A DNA stretch of 41,257 nucleotides, taken from contig JAIQFL010000064.1 in the NCBI GenBank assembly GCA_020073365.1, positions 1 to 41,257 on the forward strand. Reading direction: 5' to 3'. Position numbers and translations under genes: made by a program. Shown here piece by piece: positions 23,454 through 31,939 of this stretch (position 1 is its first letter; each line of letters opens with the position of its first letter). The notes beneath the pieces were generated by a model, which was not told the DNA's origin, did no database searches, and saw only the letters and a list, made by a program, of their open reading frames with translations. The stretch comes from Terriglobia bacterium (lineage in GTDB: Bacteria > Acidobacteriota > Terriglobia > Bryobacterales > Bryobacteraceae).

Positions 23454-24248
23454 TCACTTCAGATTAAACCGTAACTCGACTTGCGCCTCGTTTTTCGAAA
23501 ATTCCGCGGGGAGCGGGGGGAATGGCGCGGCGTCCAGGACGGCGCGCTGCGCGGAAATGTCAAGCGCCGCGTTTCCGCTCCGGCCGGTGAGCCGCACCGA
23601 GCCCGGCGCCAGGGAGCCGTCCCGGCGGATCGTGAACGTCACCACCGCGGGCGGAACCGTCAGCCGCGAGTCGAAGTCCGACGTATTCCAGTGCCGCGCC
23701 ACGGTGTCGCGCAGCAACTTGGCGTACGCGCCGAATTGGGTTCCAAACGGCGAGTCGTTGCCGATCTGCAGGCCGCCTCCGCCTGGCATGTTGTACATCG
23801 GCGAGCTGATCGCCTGGCCGCCGGGAGTGTACAACTGGTTGGGCCGATCCTGCTGCTGCTCGCGCCATTTATTCGGCTGTGACGACGCTCTCTCAGCCGT
23901 CTTCTTGGTGGCATTCCGGCTCTTGATGGGAATGGCGTCCCGGTCCGGAGGTTTCACTTTTTCCGCCGCCTTTTTCTTGGCCGGTGGCTCCGGAACGTGG
24001 GACTGCGTATCGTTAGCCACGGGATTAACCGGCCCCTCTTTAGAAGGCAGCTTGATGGATGCCACCGGGGTTACGGCCACGGATCCGATGCCACCGCCAT
24101 GCGGATCGCCCATGAGCTCGGTCGGCCGGTTCCCGATCCAGGTGTACGAGAGGATTGCCGCGGCCACCGAGACGTGCAGGAATACCGAACCCCAGAACGG
24201 TCTTCCCAGGCGTTCCGGCTGATCCAGGATGTCCGCGTGCGAAGCCAT
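23454..24248 (-). CDS. TonB/TolA-family energy transducer
   Basis: A 264-residue protein in the tolA position of the operon. One N-terminal membrane segment lies at residues about 17-38 (FWGSVFLHVSVAAAILSYTW). A Lys/Pro-rich spacer follows, then a C-terminal TonB-like domain of about 90 residues (LRDTVARHWNTSDFDSRLTV, then VTFTIRRDGSLAPGSVRLTG). The spacer is far shorter than the long helical domain of E. coli TolA. It presumably couples the TolQR proton channel to TolB/Pal. The ATG overlaps the tolR stop by one base (TAATG). Its stop lies 8 bases before the chosen tolB ATG, and would overlap the alternative tolB GTG by 4 bases. Confidence 0.88.
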   Translation of the reverse strand: MASHADILDQPERLGRPFWGSVFLHVSVAAAILSYTWIGNRPTELMGDPHGGGIGSVAVTPVASIKLPSKEGPVNPVANDTQSHVPEPPAKKKAAEKVKPPDRDAIPIKSRNATKKTAERASSQPNKWREQQQDRPNQLYTPGGQAISSPMYNMPGGGGLQIGNDSPFGTQFGAYAKLLRDTVARHWNTSDFDSRLTVPPAVVTFTIRRDGSLAPGSVRLTGRSGNAALDISAQRAVLDAAPFPPLPAEFSKNEAQVELRFNLK

Positions 24249-24712
24249 TACTTCCCGCCTTTGACCGGTGCATCCTGGGGTTGCGTCACCATGTAGACCT
24301 TGAATCCGCCCGCGCCCAACTCGGCGGTCACCTGCGCGATCACATCCCAGATGGTGGCCCGATCGGCCATCACGTAAACGCCTTTGGTGTTCTTCCCGAA
24401 GCGCTGCTGGATCGTGGCCTTGAGGTCGTTGATGTTGACCACCTGCCCGTTCAGGTAATAGGTGCCGTCCTTGGGGATGCTCACCACCGGCATCTCCTGC
24501 GGGGTGTCCTTTACCAGGATGGTTTTGGGAACATCCACATCAAGGCCGAATTCCATGACGTGGGCCGTGAGCATGAATATAATGAGCAGCACCAGCACCA
24601 CATCCACGAAGGGCGTGACATTGATCTCCGAGATGCTCCCCCCGCCGCGCTGCCGCCGCGATCCCCAGCCACCGCCGTTATTCCCACCGCCGTTATTCAT
24701 GGAGAAGGCCAT
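24248..24712 (-). CDS. tolR: Biopolymer transporter ExbD/TolR
   Basis: A 154-residue inner-membrane protein. A Gly/Asn-rich cytoplasmic head is followed by SEINVTPFVDVVLVLLIIFM, with the essential Asp in the single membrane helix. The periplasmic domain includes VVSIPKDGTYYLNGQVVNIN and VYVMADRATIWDVIAQVTAE. Together with TolQ it forms the proton-driven motor. GGAG lies about 8 bases upstream of the ATG at 24712. It is spaced 2 bases from tolQ. Confidence 0.94.
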   Translation of the reverse strand: MAFSMNNGGGNNGGGWGSRRQRGGGSISEINVTPFVDVVLVLLIIFMLTAHVMEFGLDVDVPKTILVKDTPQEMPVVSIPKDGTYYLNGQVVNINDLKATIQQRFGKNTKGVYVMADRATIWDVIAQVTAELGAGGFKVYMVTQPQDAPVKGGK

Positions 24713-24714
24713 CG

Positions 24715-25398
24715 CTATTCTCCGAAACTTCGTTCCGCCATATTCAGGAATTCCAGGGCGAAGTCGTCCATGCGCGCGCCCATCTCCCGAATCTTATGGC
24801 TGAAATGGTTGAAAAAGATGGCGGCGGGGATGGCGGCACCCAGGCCAACCGCCGTGGCGACCAGTGCATCCGCGATCCCCGGCCCCACACTCTTCAGGCT
24901 GGTGCTGCCCTGGTTGCCCAGCCCCACAAATGCGTTGATAATGCCAATCACCGTGCCGAACAGCCCGATAAAGGGACTGACCGAGGCAGTGGTGGCCAGC
25001 CAGTTCATATTGCGCTCCAGCTTGGCCAGTTCTTCGCTGATGCCGAGTTGGATGGAGCGCTCCAGAGCCACCCGATTATTCACGCTGCCCCGCGCCTTCA
25101 CCTGCCGCTCGATCTCCTCATACCCGAAATCGAAAACCGCCACCAGCGGCGATGGGCGGAATTGTTCGCTGGCCACCATGACCGCCTCGAACCCGCTGGC
25201 CTTGCGGAATGCCCGCAGAAAGCGGGAGTTGGCCTTGCGCGCCCCGCGGAACGCCTGCCACTTGGAAAGGATGATGGTCCAGGACAACAACGAAAAGCAG
25301 GCGAGGACGCCCAGCACAACGATTGTCAGCGCGTTGCGCGAGACCATTTCCCAAATATCTATTTGAAGAAGGAAGGCAGCGGGAGCTTCGAAACTCAA
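24715..25398 (-). CDS. tolQ: MotA/TolQ/ExbB proton channel protein
   Basis: A 227-residue inner-membrane protein with three helices: ALTIVVLGVLACFSLLSWTI near residues 25-45, NWLATTASVSPFIGLFGTVI near 130-150 and ADALVATAVGLGAAIPAAIF near 175-195. The second and third contain the conserved TolQ/ExbB pore motifs. It is first in the tol operon. TTG at 25398 is favoured because AGGAG lies 5 bases upstream; a GTG at 25425 would add 9 residues but has no ribosome-binding site. Confidence 0.93.
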   Translation of the reverse strand: MSFEAPAAFLLQIDIWEMVSRNALTIVVLGVLACFSLLSWTIILSKWQAFRGARKANSRFLRAFRKASGFEAVMVASEQFRPSPLVAVFDFGYEEIERQVKARGSVNNRVALERSIQLGISEELAKLERNMNWLATTASVSPFIGLFGTVIGIINAFVGLGNQGSTSLKSVGPGIADALVATAVGLGAAIPAAIFFNHFSHKIREMGARMDDFALEFLNMAERSFGE

Positions 25399-25616
25399 CT
25401 CGTCTCCTAATCTCAAATCTATCACATAGACGCCCCACTAGACCGGAAAGACGGGGCGGTAATTGGTGTGGTTTCAGCCGGTTTGGCAAGGGCCCGGCAG
25501 TGCGCCGGCCGCTTGTTGGGGGGAATCCCCTGAAGTGGATCGAAAACAAAAGACTTAGGTATTGTTTTGGCATCATCGCCCAAAACTCGAGGGCGGCTCA
25601 ATCGAATCTTGGAGTG

Positions 25617-26654
25617 CTAGTCCCAGCTCAAAACCACCTTGCCCGAATTCCCCGAAACCATGGCCTCGAAGCCCTTCTGGAATTCGCTGTAGGGGAACCG
25701 GTGGGTGATCACCGGGCTGATGTCCAGGCCGGATTCGAGCATTACGGTCATCTTGTACCAGGTTTCGTACATCTCGCGGCCGTAGATGCCTTTGATCGTG
25801 AGCATGTTGAAGATCACGGTCCGCCAGTCGATGGTCATCTCTTCGGATGGGAGCCCCAGCATTGCGATCTTGGCGCCGTGGCTCATGTTCGCGATCATGT
25901 CGCGGAAGGCCGAGGGATTGCCGGACATCTCCAGACCCACGTCGAAGCCCTCGGTCATGCCGAGGTCTTTCTGTACGTCCTGTAAGGACGTTTCGCGGAC
26001 GTTCACAGCGCGGGTCACGCCCATCTTGCGCGCCAGTTCCAGCCGGTAAGGGTTCACGTCCGTAATCACCGTGAAGCGCGCCCCGGCGTGCGCCGCCACA
26101 GCCGCCGCCATGATGCCGATCGGGCCGGCTCCGGTCACCAGCACGTCTTCACCCAGCACTGGAAAAGAGAGGGCGGTGTGCACGGCATTGCCGAAGGGAT
26201 CGAAAATTGCCGCGACGTCCAGCGCAATCGATTCGTGGTGATGCCACACGTTGGTCACGGGCAGCGCGATGTACTCCGCGAAGGCGCCCGGCCGGTCCAC
26301 CCCCACGCCCATGGTGTGGGCGCACAGGTGGCGGCGGCCCGCCAGGCAGTTGCGGCAGCGGCCACACACTACATGGCCTTCCCCGCTCACAATCTCACCG
26401 GGGAAGAAGTCCGCCACATTGGAACCGATTTCCACAATCCGGCCGACGAATTCGTGGCCGATCGCCATGGGCACGGGAATCGTCTTTTGGGCCCAATCGT
26501 CCCACTTGTAGATGTGGACATCCGTGCCGCAGATCCCCGTCCGCAGCACCTGGATCAGCACGTCGTTGATCCCGATCTTGGGGACGTCCACGTCTTCCAG
26601 CCACAACCCCGGCTCGCGCCTGCTCTTCACCAGTGCTTTCACATCCAATACCAT
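25617..26654 (-). CDS. tdh: L-threonine 3-dehydrogenase
   Basis: A 345-residue zinc-dependent medium-chain dehydrogenase. The catalytic zinc site is Cys42 (TGICGTD), His67 and Glu68 (GHEFVG). Structural zinc cysteines are 97, 100, 103 and 111 ([15 protein letters not shown]). The NAD-binding motif is [12 protein letters not shown]. The length and the [15 protein letters not shown] segment fit threonine dehydrogenase, which oxidises L-threonine to 2-amino-3-oxobutyrate. The ATG at 26654 gives a standard N-terminus; longer in-frame sequence upstream runs antisense through the redoxin gene and is rejected. It is divergent from the redoxin gene. Confidence 0.92.
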   Translation of the reverse strand: MVLDVKALVKSRREPGLWLEDVDVPKIGINDVLIQVLRTGICGTDVHIYKWDDWAQKTIPVPMAIGHEFVGRIVEIGSNVADFFPGEIVSGEGHVVCGRCRNCLAGRRHLCAHTMGVGVDRPGAFAEYIALPVTNVWHHHESIALDVAAIFDPFGNAVHTALSFPVLGEDVLVTGAGPIGIMAAAVAAHAGARFTVITDVNPYRLELARKMGVTRAVNVRETSLQDVQKDLGMTEGFDVGLEMSGNPSAFRDMIANMSHGAKIAMLGLPSEEMTIDWRTVIFNMLTIKGIYGREMYETWYKMTVMLESGLDISPVITHRFPYSEFQKGFEAMVSGNSGKVVLSWD

Positions 26655-26819
26655 AGCAACTGGCCGGGTGGGAGGGTCAGAACGTTGCGTGGTCTGTCTT
26701 GCTTCCCCTCTCTCAACGCATTGGACGGGACGCTGGCTTTGCTGATGCAGTGGGCCGACCTGGAACTCCACCAACGTTTCCGTGGAATTGGCCGTCTTAC
26801 CTTGCGGAGGATTCCCCCG

Positions 26820-27995
26820 ATGAAAACCCTGCTGCCATTGTTGGCCTTGGCGGGTCTGTGCGGCGCCGCGGGCCTTAAGGTGGGCGGTCCCGCCCCGCCC
26901 ATCGCTCTGAACCAGGTACTCCAAGCACCCGCCGGCACGAACGCCACTTGGCAGGGACTGAAGGGAACCGCCGTGGTCCTGGAGTTTTGGGCCACGTGGT
27001 GCGGCGGATGCCGTGACCAGATCCCCCACCTGAACCGGCTGGCCGAACAATACCAGGGCAAACCGGTGCGCTTCATCTCGGTTACCGACGAGGAACCGGG
27101 GATCGTCCAGCGCTTCTTGAAGGACTACTCCATGTCCGGTTGGATCGGCATCGATTCCGCCGGGCAGACGTTCCGTAATTATGAGATCAACGGCCGGCCC
27201 CAGACGGCCCTGGTGGACGCCGCCGGCATCCTTCGCGGGATGGGCAACCCCGCGGACCTGACCGGGGAAATCATGGAGAACTTCCTGGCGGGAAAACCCA
27301 TCGTCTTCTCGAATGATGCGCCCACCACGTTCACTAAACTGCAGACTTTGCCCGACCCGCTCTTTCAGACCATGGTGCGCCCCGCGGCTCCCGTGGATGC
27401 CGTCGGGTATTCCTCCGGCGCGGTGAGTGGTAAGGCGGGCCAACGCTGGGAAACATGGGGTGTGCCTCTCCGCAGGTTGCTTTCCGACGCATACGGCATT
27501 CCAGAGCAGCGGATTGAGGCTCCGTCCTGGGCCAACCACGATGCCTACGATGTGGCGGTTGCGGCTCCCGGCCTGACGCCGGAGCGGCAAATTGAGCTTC
27601 TGCAGAGAGCTCTCCAGGACACCTTCCAGGTCAAAGCACATAAGGAGTCGCGGGACACTGCCGGGTACGTCCTCGAGCGGCGGCCGGGCGTGGATCCCAA
27701 GCTACGGCCAACGGCCTCCGGCACCGCCAGCCACTGGGGCAAGTTCGGGGACATCACCGCGGTCTCGGTGCCCGTTCTCGCCCTTGCCAGCGTTGCTGAG
27801 AGGGCGCTCGGCAAACCTGTGTTCGACGAGACCGCGCTGCAGGGCCGCTTCGACTATGAACTGAAGTGGGACGTAGCGAATCCCCAGGCGTTCCTTGAGG
27901 CGATCCGCGAGCAATTGGGCCTCAACCTGGTCGAAGCCCGGCGGCCCCTGGATTATCTGGTCGTCGATTCCGCCGTTCAGCCTCGACCGTGGTAA
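26820..27995 (+). CDS. TlpA-like redoxin fused to a TIGR03435-type domain
   Basis: A 391-residue exported protein. The signal peptide is [18 protein letters not shown]. Residues about 20-160 form a thioredoxin-fold domain with the CxxC pair in FWATWCGGC (near 58-63) and the cis-Pro region GRPQTALVD. Residues about 185-391 match the TIGR03435 soil-associated family: [40 protein letters not shown] and [20 protein letters not shown]. The family function is unknown. A fusion to a redoxin suggests a role in periplasmic thiol chemistry or stress sensing. GGAGG lies 9 bases before the ATG. It is divergent from tdh. Confidence 0.85.
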   Translation: MKTLLPLLALAGLCGAAGLKVGGPAPPIALNQVLQAPAGTNATWQGLKGTAVVLEFWATWCGGCRDQIPHLNRLAEQYQGKPVRFISVTDEEPGIVQRFLKDYSMSGWIGIDSAGQTFRNYEINGRPQTALVDAAGILRGMGNPADLTGEIMENFLAGKPIVFSNDAPTTFTKLQTLPDPLFQTMVRPAAPVDAVGYSSGAVSGKAGQRWETWGVPLRRLLSDAYGIPEQRIEAPSWANHDAYDVAVAAPGLTPERQIELLQRALQDTFQVKAHKESRDTAGYVLERRPGVDPKLRPTASGTASHWGKFGDITAVSVPVLALASVAERALGKPVFDETALQGRFDYELKWDVANPQAFLEAIREQLGLNLVEARRPLDYLVVDSAVQPRPW

Positions 27996-28020
27996 TGGCA
28001 GTGGTAATGGTGGTGCTAAT

Positions 28021-28052
28021 GGTGGGACAGGCGGTTCCGCCTGTCTCAAGCC
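28021..28052 (+). repeat. Palindromic repeat, family A
   Basis: GGTGGGACAGGCG, a GTTC loop region, then CGCCTGTCTCAAGCC. It lies 25 bases after the redoxin stop, preceded by short GGTAATGG-type repeats. Together with the family B unit at 28100-28125 it forms a two-unit composite like the one inserted in hicA. Confidence 0.75.
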
Positions 28053-28099
28053 CGCTGGACACCAAAGCATGCCCGATTCGGACGTGGTAAGGTTCGAGT

Positions 28100-28125
28100 C
28101 TGGGCAAGCTGGAGCATGCCCCACC
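28100..28125 (+). repeat. Palindromic repeat, family B, abutting a start codon
   Basis: CTGGGCAAGCT-GG-AGCATGCCCCACC ends three bases before the ATG at 28129. The copy at the folC end (minus strand, 40712-40737) differs at only two positions (AA for GG in the loop). It replaces a normal ribosome-binding site in front of the cyclodeaminase-like gene. Confidence 0.75.
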
Positions 28126-28128
28126 TTG

Positions 28129-29058
28129 ATGCGGATTCTCGAGCTCCCTGAAATCCAACGCGCCCTGGTCTATTCGGAGGTGATCGCGCGCATGCGCGAC
28201 GCCCTCATCGCCAACTCCCGCGGCGAGTGCGACACGCCCATGCCCATGCACCTGGATATCCAGCCGGAGGGCGGCGAAGCCCACATCAAATCGAGCTACC
28301 GGCGCGGCGGCAAATATTTCGCGCTCAAGATCGCCAGCACGTTTCCCGGAAATGTGGCGCGCGATTTGCCGACCGGGAACGGCATGACGCTGCTTTGCTC
28401 GGCCGAGACCGGTGAACCGGTGGCCCTGCTCGCCGATGCCGGCCATCTCACCGACGTACGTACCGCCGCGGTCGCTGCCATGGTGGCGCGCGAATTCGAG
28501 CGGCAGGATGAGGTGATGGGCATTCTCGGGACCGGCGTCCAGGCGCGCCTGCAGGCCCAAATGCACGCCCAGGTTCTCGATCTTGTGCGGATCTGGATCT
28601 GGGGCAGGACTCCCCAACGCGTTGCCGAATGCCGGCGGGATTTGCAGTCCTTGCTCCCGCGGACCGACGTCTTCGTCGCCGATTCGCCCGCGGAGGTCGC
28701 CCGCCAAACCCGTCTCATCGTCACCTGTACCGCGTCACGGCAGCCGTTGCTCTCGGCCGCGGACGTACGGCCAGGGACACTGATCTCCGCCGTCGGGTCC
28801 GACTCTCCCGGTAAACAGGAACTGGATCCCGAGATCCTGCAACGGGCTGCGCTGGTCCTGGTGGATTCGCGGCATCAATGTGAGAAGCTGGGAGAGCTCC
28901 AGCATGCACCTGGCGAATGGGGGCGCGCCCTGGAGATCGGAGCATTTTGCGAATCCGGAGCTTCGCCCCACGACGGCGTCACCGTGTGCGACTTCACCGG
29001 CCTCGGCGTCGAGGACCTGTACATCGCGGAGTACTGCTACGAGAGGAGCGGCACTTGA
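28129..29058 (+). CDS. Ornithine cyclodeaminase / mu-crystallin family protein
   Basis: A 309-residue NAD(P)-dependent enzyme. The substrate-binding Lys/Arg region is AHIKSSYRRGGKYFALKIAS; the Rossmann motif GILGTGVQARLQ lies near residues 131-142; ISAVGSDSPGKQELDPEIL is the family C-terminal signature. Relatives act as ornithine cyclodeaminase, alanine dehydrogenase, lysine cyclodeaminase or ketimine reductase, so the substrate is not fixed. The ATG at 28129 lacks a clear ribosome-binding site and lies against a family B palindrome; TTG at 28126 is an alternative. It overlaps the aminotransferase gene by 4 bases, so the two products probably act in one amino-acid pathway. Confidence 0.85.
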   Translation: MRILELPEIQRALVYSEVIARMRDALIANSRGECDTPMPMHLDIQPEGGEAHIKSSYRRGGKYFALKIASTFPGNVARDLPTGNGMTLLCSAETGEPVALLADAGHLTDVRTAAVAAMVAREFERQDEVMGILGTGVQARLQAQMHAQVLDLVRIWIWGRTPQRVAECRRDLQSLLPRTDVFVADSPAEVARQTRLIVTCTASRQPLLSAADVRPGTLISAVGSDSPGKQELDPEILQRAALVLVDSRHQCEKLGELQHAPGEWGRALEIGAFCESGASPHDGVTVCDFTGLGVEDLYIAEYCYERSGT

Positions 29059-30182
29059 AGATCGATCAATTCGAGATGGAACGGATGCAGTCGACGTGGG
29101 AGAACCTCGTCGAGATGGATATGAGCGAGAGCGGGGTTCGTCCCGTCACCCTGCGCGAGTTGGGCGAAATGGGCCTCGATCTCGACGCCATCCTCGACAC
29201 GCCGTTGACCTATAGCCAGTCGAACGGCACCATCCCGCTCCGCGAGAACCTGGCCGCCCTCTACCTCGGCGCCACTCCCGGCCACATCGAAGTCACCAAT
29301 GGCACTTCGGAAGCCAACTACCTGCTCGCCCTCACGCTCCTCCGTGACGGCGACGAAGTGGCTTTCGAAGTGCCCAACTACATGCAGTTCTGGGGCATGC
29401 CCAAAAGTCTCGGCGCCAAGGTGAACTGCTTCCACCTGCGCATCGACCAGGACTGGGAACCCGACTGGGACGAGTTCGATCGTGCCGTGAACCCCAGGAC
29501 GCGCCTGGTTTACCTCTCGAATCCCAATAATCCCAGCGGCTCGGTGCTTTCGCACGACGCCATGCAGCGCATCGTCGCGCGCTGTGAAGCTGTTGGTGCC
29601 TACCTGCTGGCGGATGAAGTCTACCAGGGCGCCGAGATCCATTGCGCGCGCACACGCAGTTTCTGGGGCATGAGCGATCGCGTGATCGTCACCAGCGGGC
29701 TGTCCAAGGCCTACGGCATCCCGGGAGTGCGCATCGGCTGGATCGTCGGCCCTCCGGACGTGATTGCGGAGTGCTGGACCCAGCACGACTACATCACCAT
29801 CTGTCCCAACAAGATTTCCGACGCCGTCGCGCGCGTTGCCGTCAAGGCCGAAAACCGCGAGAAGCTCTACGTGCGCACGCGATCCATCTTGCAGCACAAC
29901 CTGCCGATCATGCAGGCGTGGGTGGACAGCTTCGGCGGATTCCTCACCTTCCGCGAACCGCGGGCCGGCGCCCTCTGCCTGATGCGCTACCGTTCCACAA
30001 CGCCGAGCTACGAATTATGCGAGCGCATCCGTGTCAACCAGAGCGTCCTGATCGTCCCCGGCGTGCACCTGGGCCTGGAAGGCTTCCTCCGCATCTGGCT
30101 GGGCGGCAAGCCCGAGTTCCTCACCGAAGGCCTGCGCCGCATCGGACTGGAATTGGCAGGAGAAGCTTCCCTGCCCGCGTAG
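29055..30182 (+). CDS. PLP-dependent aminotransferase, class I/II
   Basis: A 375-residue fold-type I aminotransferase. The PLP lysine is about residue 218 in SGLSKAYGIPGVRIGW. The Asn in LSNPNNPSG and DEVYQG are the family cofactor contacts, and the C-terminal Arg is in FLRIWLGGKP. The start is TTG at 29055, overlapping the stop of the cyclodeaminase gene (TTGA) and with GAGGAG 6 bases upstream. Coupling to an ornithine cyclodeaminase-like gene suggests joint conversion of an amino acid and its keto or cyclic form. The substrate is unknown. Confidence 0.88.
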   Translation: MKIDQFEMERMQSTWENLVEMDMSESGVRPVTLRELGEMGLDLDAILDTPLTYSQSNGTIPLRENLAALYLGATPGHIEVTNGTSEANYLLALTLLRDGDEVAFEVPNYMQFWGMPKSLGAKVNCFHLRIDQDWEPDWDEFDRAVNPRTRLVYLSNPNNPSGSVLSHDAMQRIVARCEAVGAYLLADEVYQGAEIHCARTRSFWGMSDRVIVTSGLSKAYGIPGVRIGWIVGPPDVIAECWTQHDYITICPNKISDAVARVAVKAENREKLYVRTRSILQHNLPIMQAWVDSFGGFLTFREPRAGALCLMRYRSTTPSYELCERIRVNQSVLIVPGVHLGLEGFLRIWLGGKPEFLTEGLRRIGLELAGEASLPA

Positions 30183-30245
30183 GGCCAATGCTTCGCCGCC
30201 GGCCTGTTCCCATGGACCCGGCCGCCCGCGAAATTGCATGAAAAA

Positions 30246-30268
30246 GTGGGGCAGACGCCCCCGTCTGC
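30246..30268 (+). repeat. Palindromic repeat, family A variant
   Basis: GTGGGGCAGACG-CCCC-CGTCTGC forms a 7-base stem. It lies 64 bases after the aminotransferase stop and 73 bases before the hicA remnant. Confidence 0.55.
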
Positions 30269-30340
30269 GCGCGACCCCCTGGTCGCGCTCTTCCTGGCCG
30301 CCCAGGTTTCTCGGCCCTGTCGCCTCCGCGGCTCCTGCGG

Positions 30341-30647
30341 TCACTTCAACCATTCCGAAGGTCTGATGCCGCTGCCTTCGATGATTGCCCTCATGGGTGG
30401 GACAGGCGCTCCCGCCTGTCTCAAGCCGGCCAAGCCGGCTGGGCAATCTAAAGCCTGCCCCCAGTTCGGACGCAGTTCCGAGCGGAAGAACGCGGCCCCG
30501 ATGATAGGCAACAATGACCTGTTTCCCCGTAAGCGGATGCCGCCACTTCTGATGGCTCCCGGAAGCGCCGGCTCGCAGAAAGCCGTGACGGCGGAGAATT
30601 CTAATTACCTGGTCTGAAGTGAGCCTCGGCGTCCCGCGCTCACCCAA
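30341..30647 (-). pseudogene. hicA: HicA-type toxin gene split by a palindromic element
   Basis: The upstream part reads LTSDQVIRILRRHGFLRAGA and SGSHQKWRHPLTGKQVIVAY, then HRGRVLPLGT, the core of a HicA (YcfA) mRNA interferase with its conserved Gly-Ser-His. The expected ending, RAIIEGSGIRPSEWLK and a TGA at 30341-30343, is present but lies about 79 bases away in another frame. The sequence between (about 30395-30473) is a family A plus family B palindromic pair. The element therefore inserted into the gene and destroyed the frame. The start (TTG 30647 or nearby) overlaps hicB. Confidence 0.75.
30396..30462 (+). repeat. Composite palindromic element (A+B) inserted in hicA
   Basis: Unit A (30396-30427) is GGTGGGACAGGCG, CTCC, then CGCCTGTCTCAAGCC. 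Unit B (30439-30462) is CTGGGCAATCTAAAGC, then CTGCCCCC. The pair has the same order and orientation as at 28021-28125. Its borders are defined by the two halves of hicA, which gives the approximate size of a mobile unit (about 79 bases). Confidence 0.7.
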
Positions 30648-30844
30648 CCGTCACCTCGGAAGAGCTTCGCATTTTCAGGCAAGTCGATCTCCCCTGGCGC
30701 GAGGTAGAGCTCTATAGCCTCTCGGATGTTCGCCCTGGCCTCCTCCTCGGTTTCGCCGGCGGAGGCGCCGCCGGGGAGTTCGGGGCACACGGCGGAGTAA
30801 TCGCCGGTCTAGGAATCGCGTTCCAGAACGACCCTGAATGTCAT
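30605..30844 (-). pseudogene. hicB: HicB-type antitoxin gene with a premature stop
   Basis: The frame reads MTFRVVLERDS, a TAG at 30809-30811, then TGDYSAVCPELPGGASAGET and EEEARANIREAIELYLAPGE. This is the HicB partial RNase H-like fold (typical pattern ERDxxTGxYxAxxPELPGC). The family usually has Glu or a similar residue at the stop position, so a single change of GAG to TAG would explain it. The 3' end overlaps hicA, the usual hicB-hicA arrangement in which HicB binds and neutralises HicA. With hicA also broken, the module is dead. Confidence 0.75.
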
Positions 30845-31159
30845 ACCCAAAGTATATTGCTGCGTGCCTGCAAATCGCAAAACAGCGAGGTCCACACGCT
30901 GACCTATCCAGGTAATCCGCCTCTATTAACGTGAGCGGCGTTTTTGCGGGAGGAATGAGTTCGAACGGAGAACGATTAGTTCCGTACACCTACGCGGCGG
31001 CGGTTTTCTTTGTTCGTTTGCCGCCTGAAACCGGAGTGCCAGCCAAAACAGTTTCCGTACAGCCGGTTCGGTACGAATCGACCGCCGTCATCCCCGGGAT
31101 GCTAGCTACGCGGCCAGGAGAGCGGCGTTCGCCAGACCAGATTGTTGTGACCACGCCGC

Positions 31160-31560
31160 CATAGGGTCACGCTGCGGCGGTGTAGAGCGCCCGCCCGCAG
31201 TCAAGGGGCCGGTGGCGATCGTGACGTTGATCTTTCCGGCCGCAGACATCTTGAACGGCGTCGCGACGGCAGTGGGCACGACCAACGCGTTCGTCCCGAG
31301 CGACGCCTTGGCAGTGGCAGCCAGGATGCTCGCGGCTCCGGAACCGGCCACGGTTCCAATCGAAACCGTGGCCGATCCGGCCGCCGCGACAGCGGTAGTG
31401 GAGACCACGCTGCCCCCGAACACGACAGCGGTAGTGGAGACCACGCTGCCCCCGAACACGACAGCGTTCATCGGGATGGTGTCGCTCACTGTCGGCGTGC
31501 AGGAGGCGCCGCCATCGACGCTGAAGTCAAATTTGGCATACGCCACCTTGAGGCCGTGCG
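31160..31560 (-). pseudogene. Phage structural protein relic with tandem duplication
   Basis: A minus-strand frame reads KVAYAKFDFSVDGGASCTPT, VSDTIPMNAVVFGGS and later GSATVSIGTVAGSGAASILA and KMSAAGKINVTIATGPLTAG. This composition resembles small phage decoration or structural proteins that follow DUF2190 genes. The segment VVFGGSVVSTTA is duplicated exactly by a 36-base tandem repeat. No clear start is visible, and the end loses the expected frame. It is a decayed gene in a phage relic. Confidence 0.45.
31387..31466. repeat. 36-base tandem duplication (2.2 copies)
   Basis: Unit one is 31387-31422 and unit two is 31423-31458, identical, followed by the first 8 bases of a third. The period is 12 codons, so the frame is preserved and the encoded VVFGGSVVSTTA is doubled. 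Confidence 0.85.
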
Positions 31561-31589
31561 CCTGCCCGGAGAAGCCGGGCACGCCAAAC

Positions 31590-31897
31590 AGACCCGCACA
31601 ACGGCAACGCCGGTCGCGGCGGCCACCTCCACCGCCCCGATCAGCAGGTTGCTGCCGACCGTGGACGTCACCTTCTTCGCCGTGTCGTCCCAGTAGGCCA
31701 AGTCGCCCTGCGCAAAGGTGCTGGCGTCCTTGGCCAGGGTCGTAGACGCCCTCGACTTCGCACTCGACGTTGTTACCCGAGAGCGTATCGTTGGCGGCCA
31801 CACCGAAGACGTTGCCCACTTTGAAGCCTCCCCCGGAGAGGACGTCGTAGGGCGCCGCAAGGGTGAGATTATCACCGCTCTTTACGAAATTCGTCAC
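31590..31897 (-). pseudogene. DUF2190-like phage protein, frameshifted
   Basis: It starts at GTG 31897 with AAGGAG upstream: TNFVKSGDNLTLAAPYDVLS, GGFKVGNVFGVAANDTLSGN. After VEGVY the frame shifts, and the sense continues as TLAKDASTFAQGDLAYWDDT and GSNLLIGAVEVAAATGVAVV. This matches the DUF2190 family of small phage head proteins (pattern YWDD, IGxA). A second shift follows near 31600. The gene is broken but was recently intact, since the ribosome-binding site and most codons remain. Confidence 0.6.
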
Positions 31898-31939
31898 GAT
31901 CCTTTTCTCCTTTTTTGTTTCCCGGAATGGTCACCCGCC

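Noticed and set aside
26655..27641. Upstream in-frame extension of the threonine dehydrogenase to 674 residues
   Set aside because: The extra residues run antisense through the redoxin gene and do not resemble a domain; the dehydrogenase starts normally at 26654.
28091..28125. Possible tRNA T-loop (GGTTCGAGTC)
   Set aside because: No acceptor, D or anticodon arms fit around it; the sequence is part of a palindromic repeat unit.
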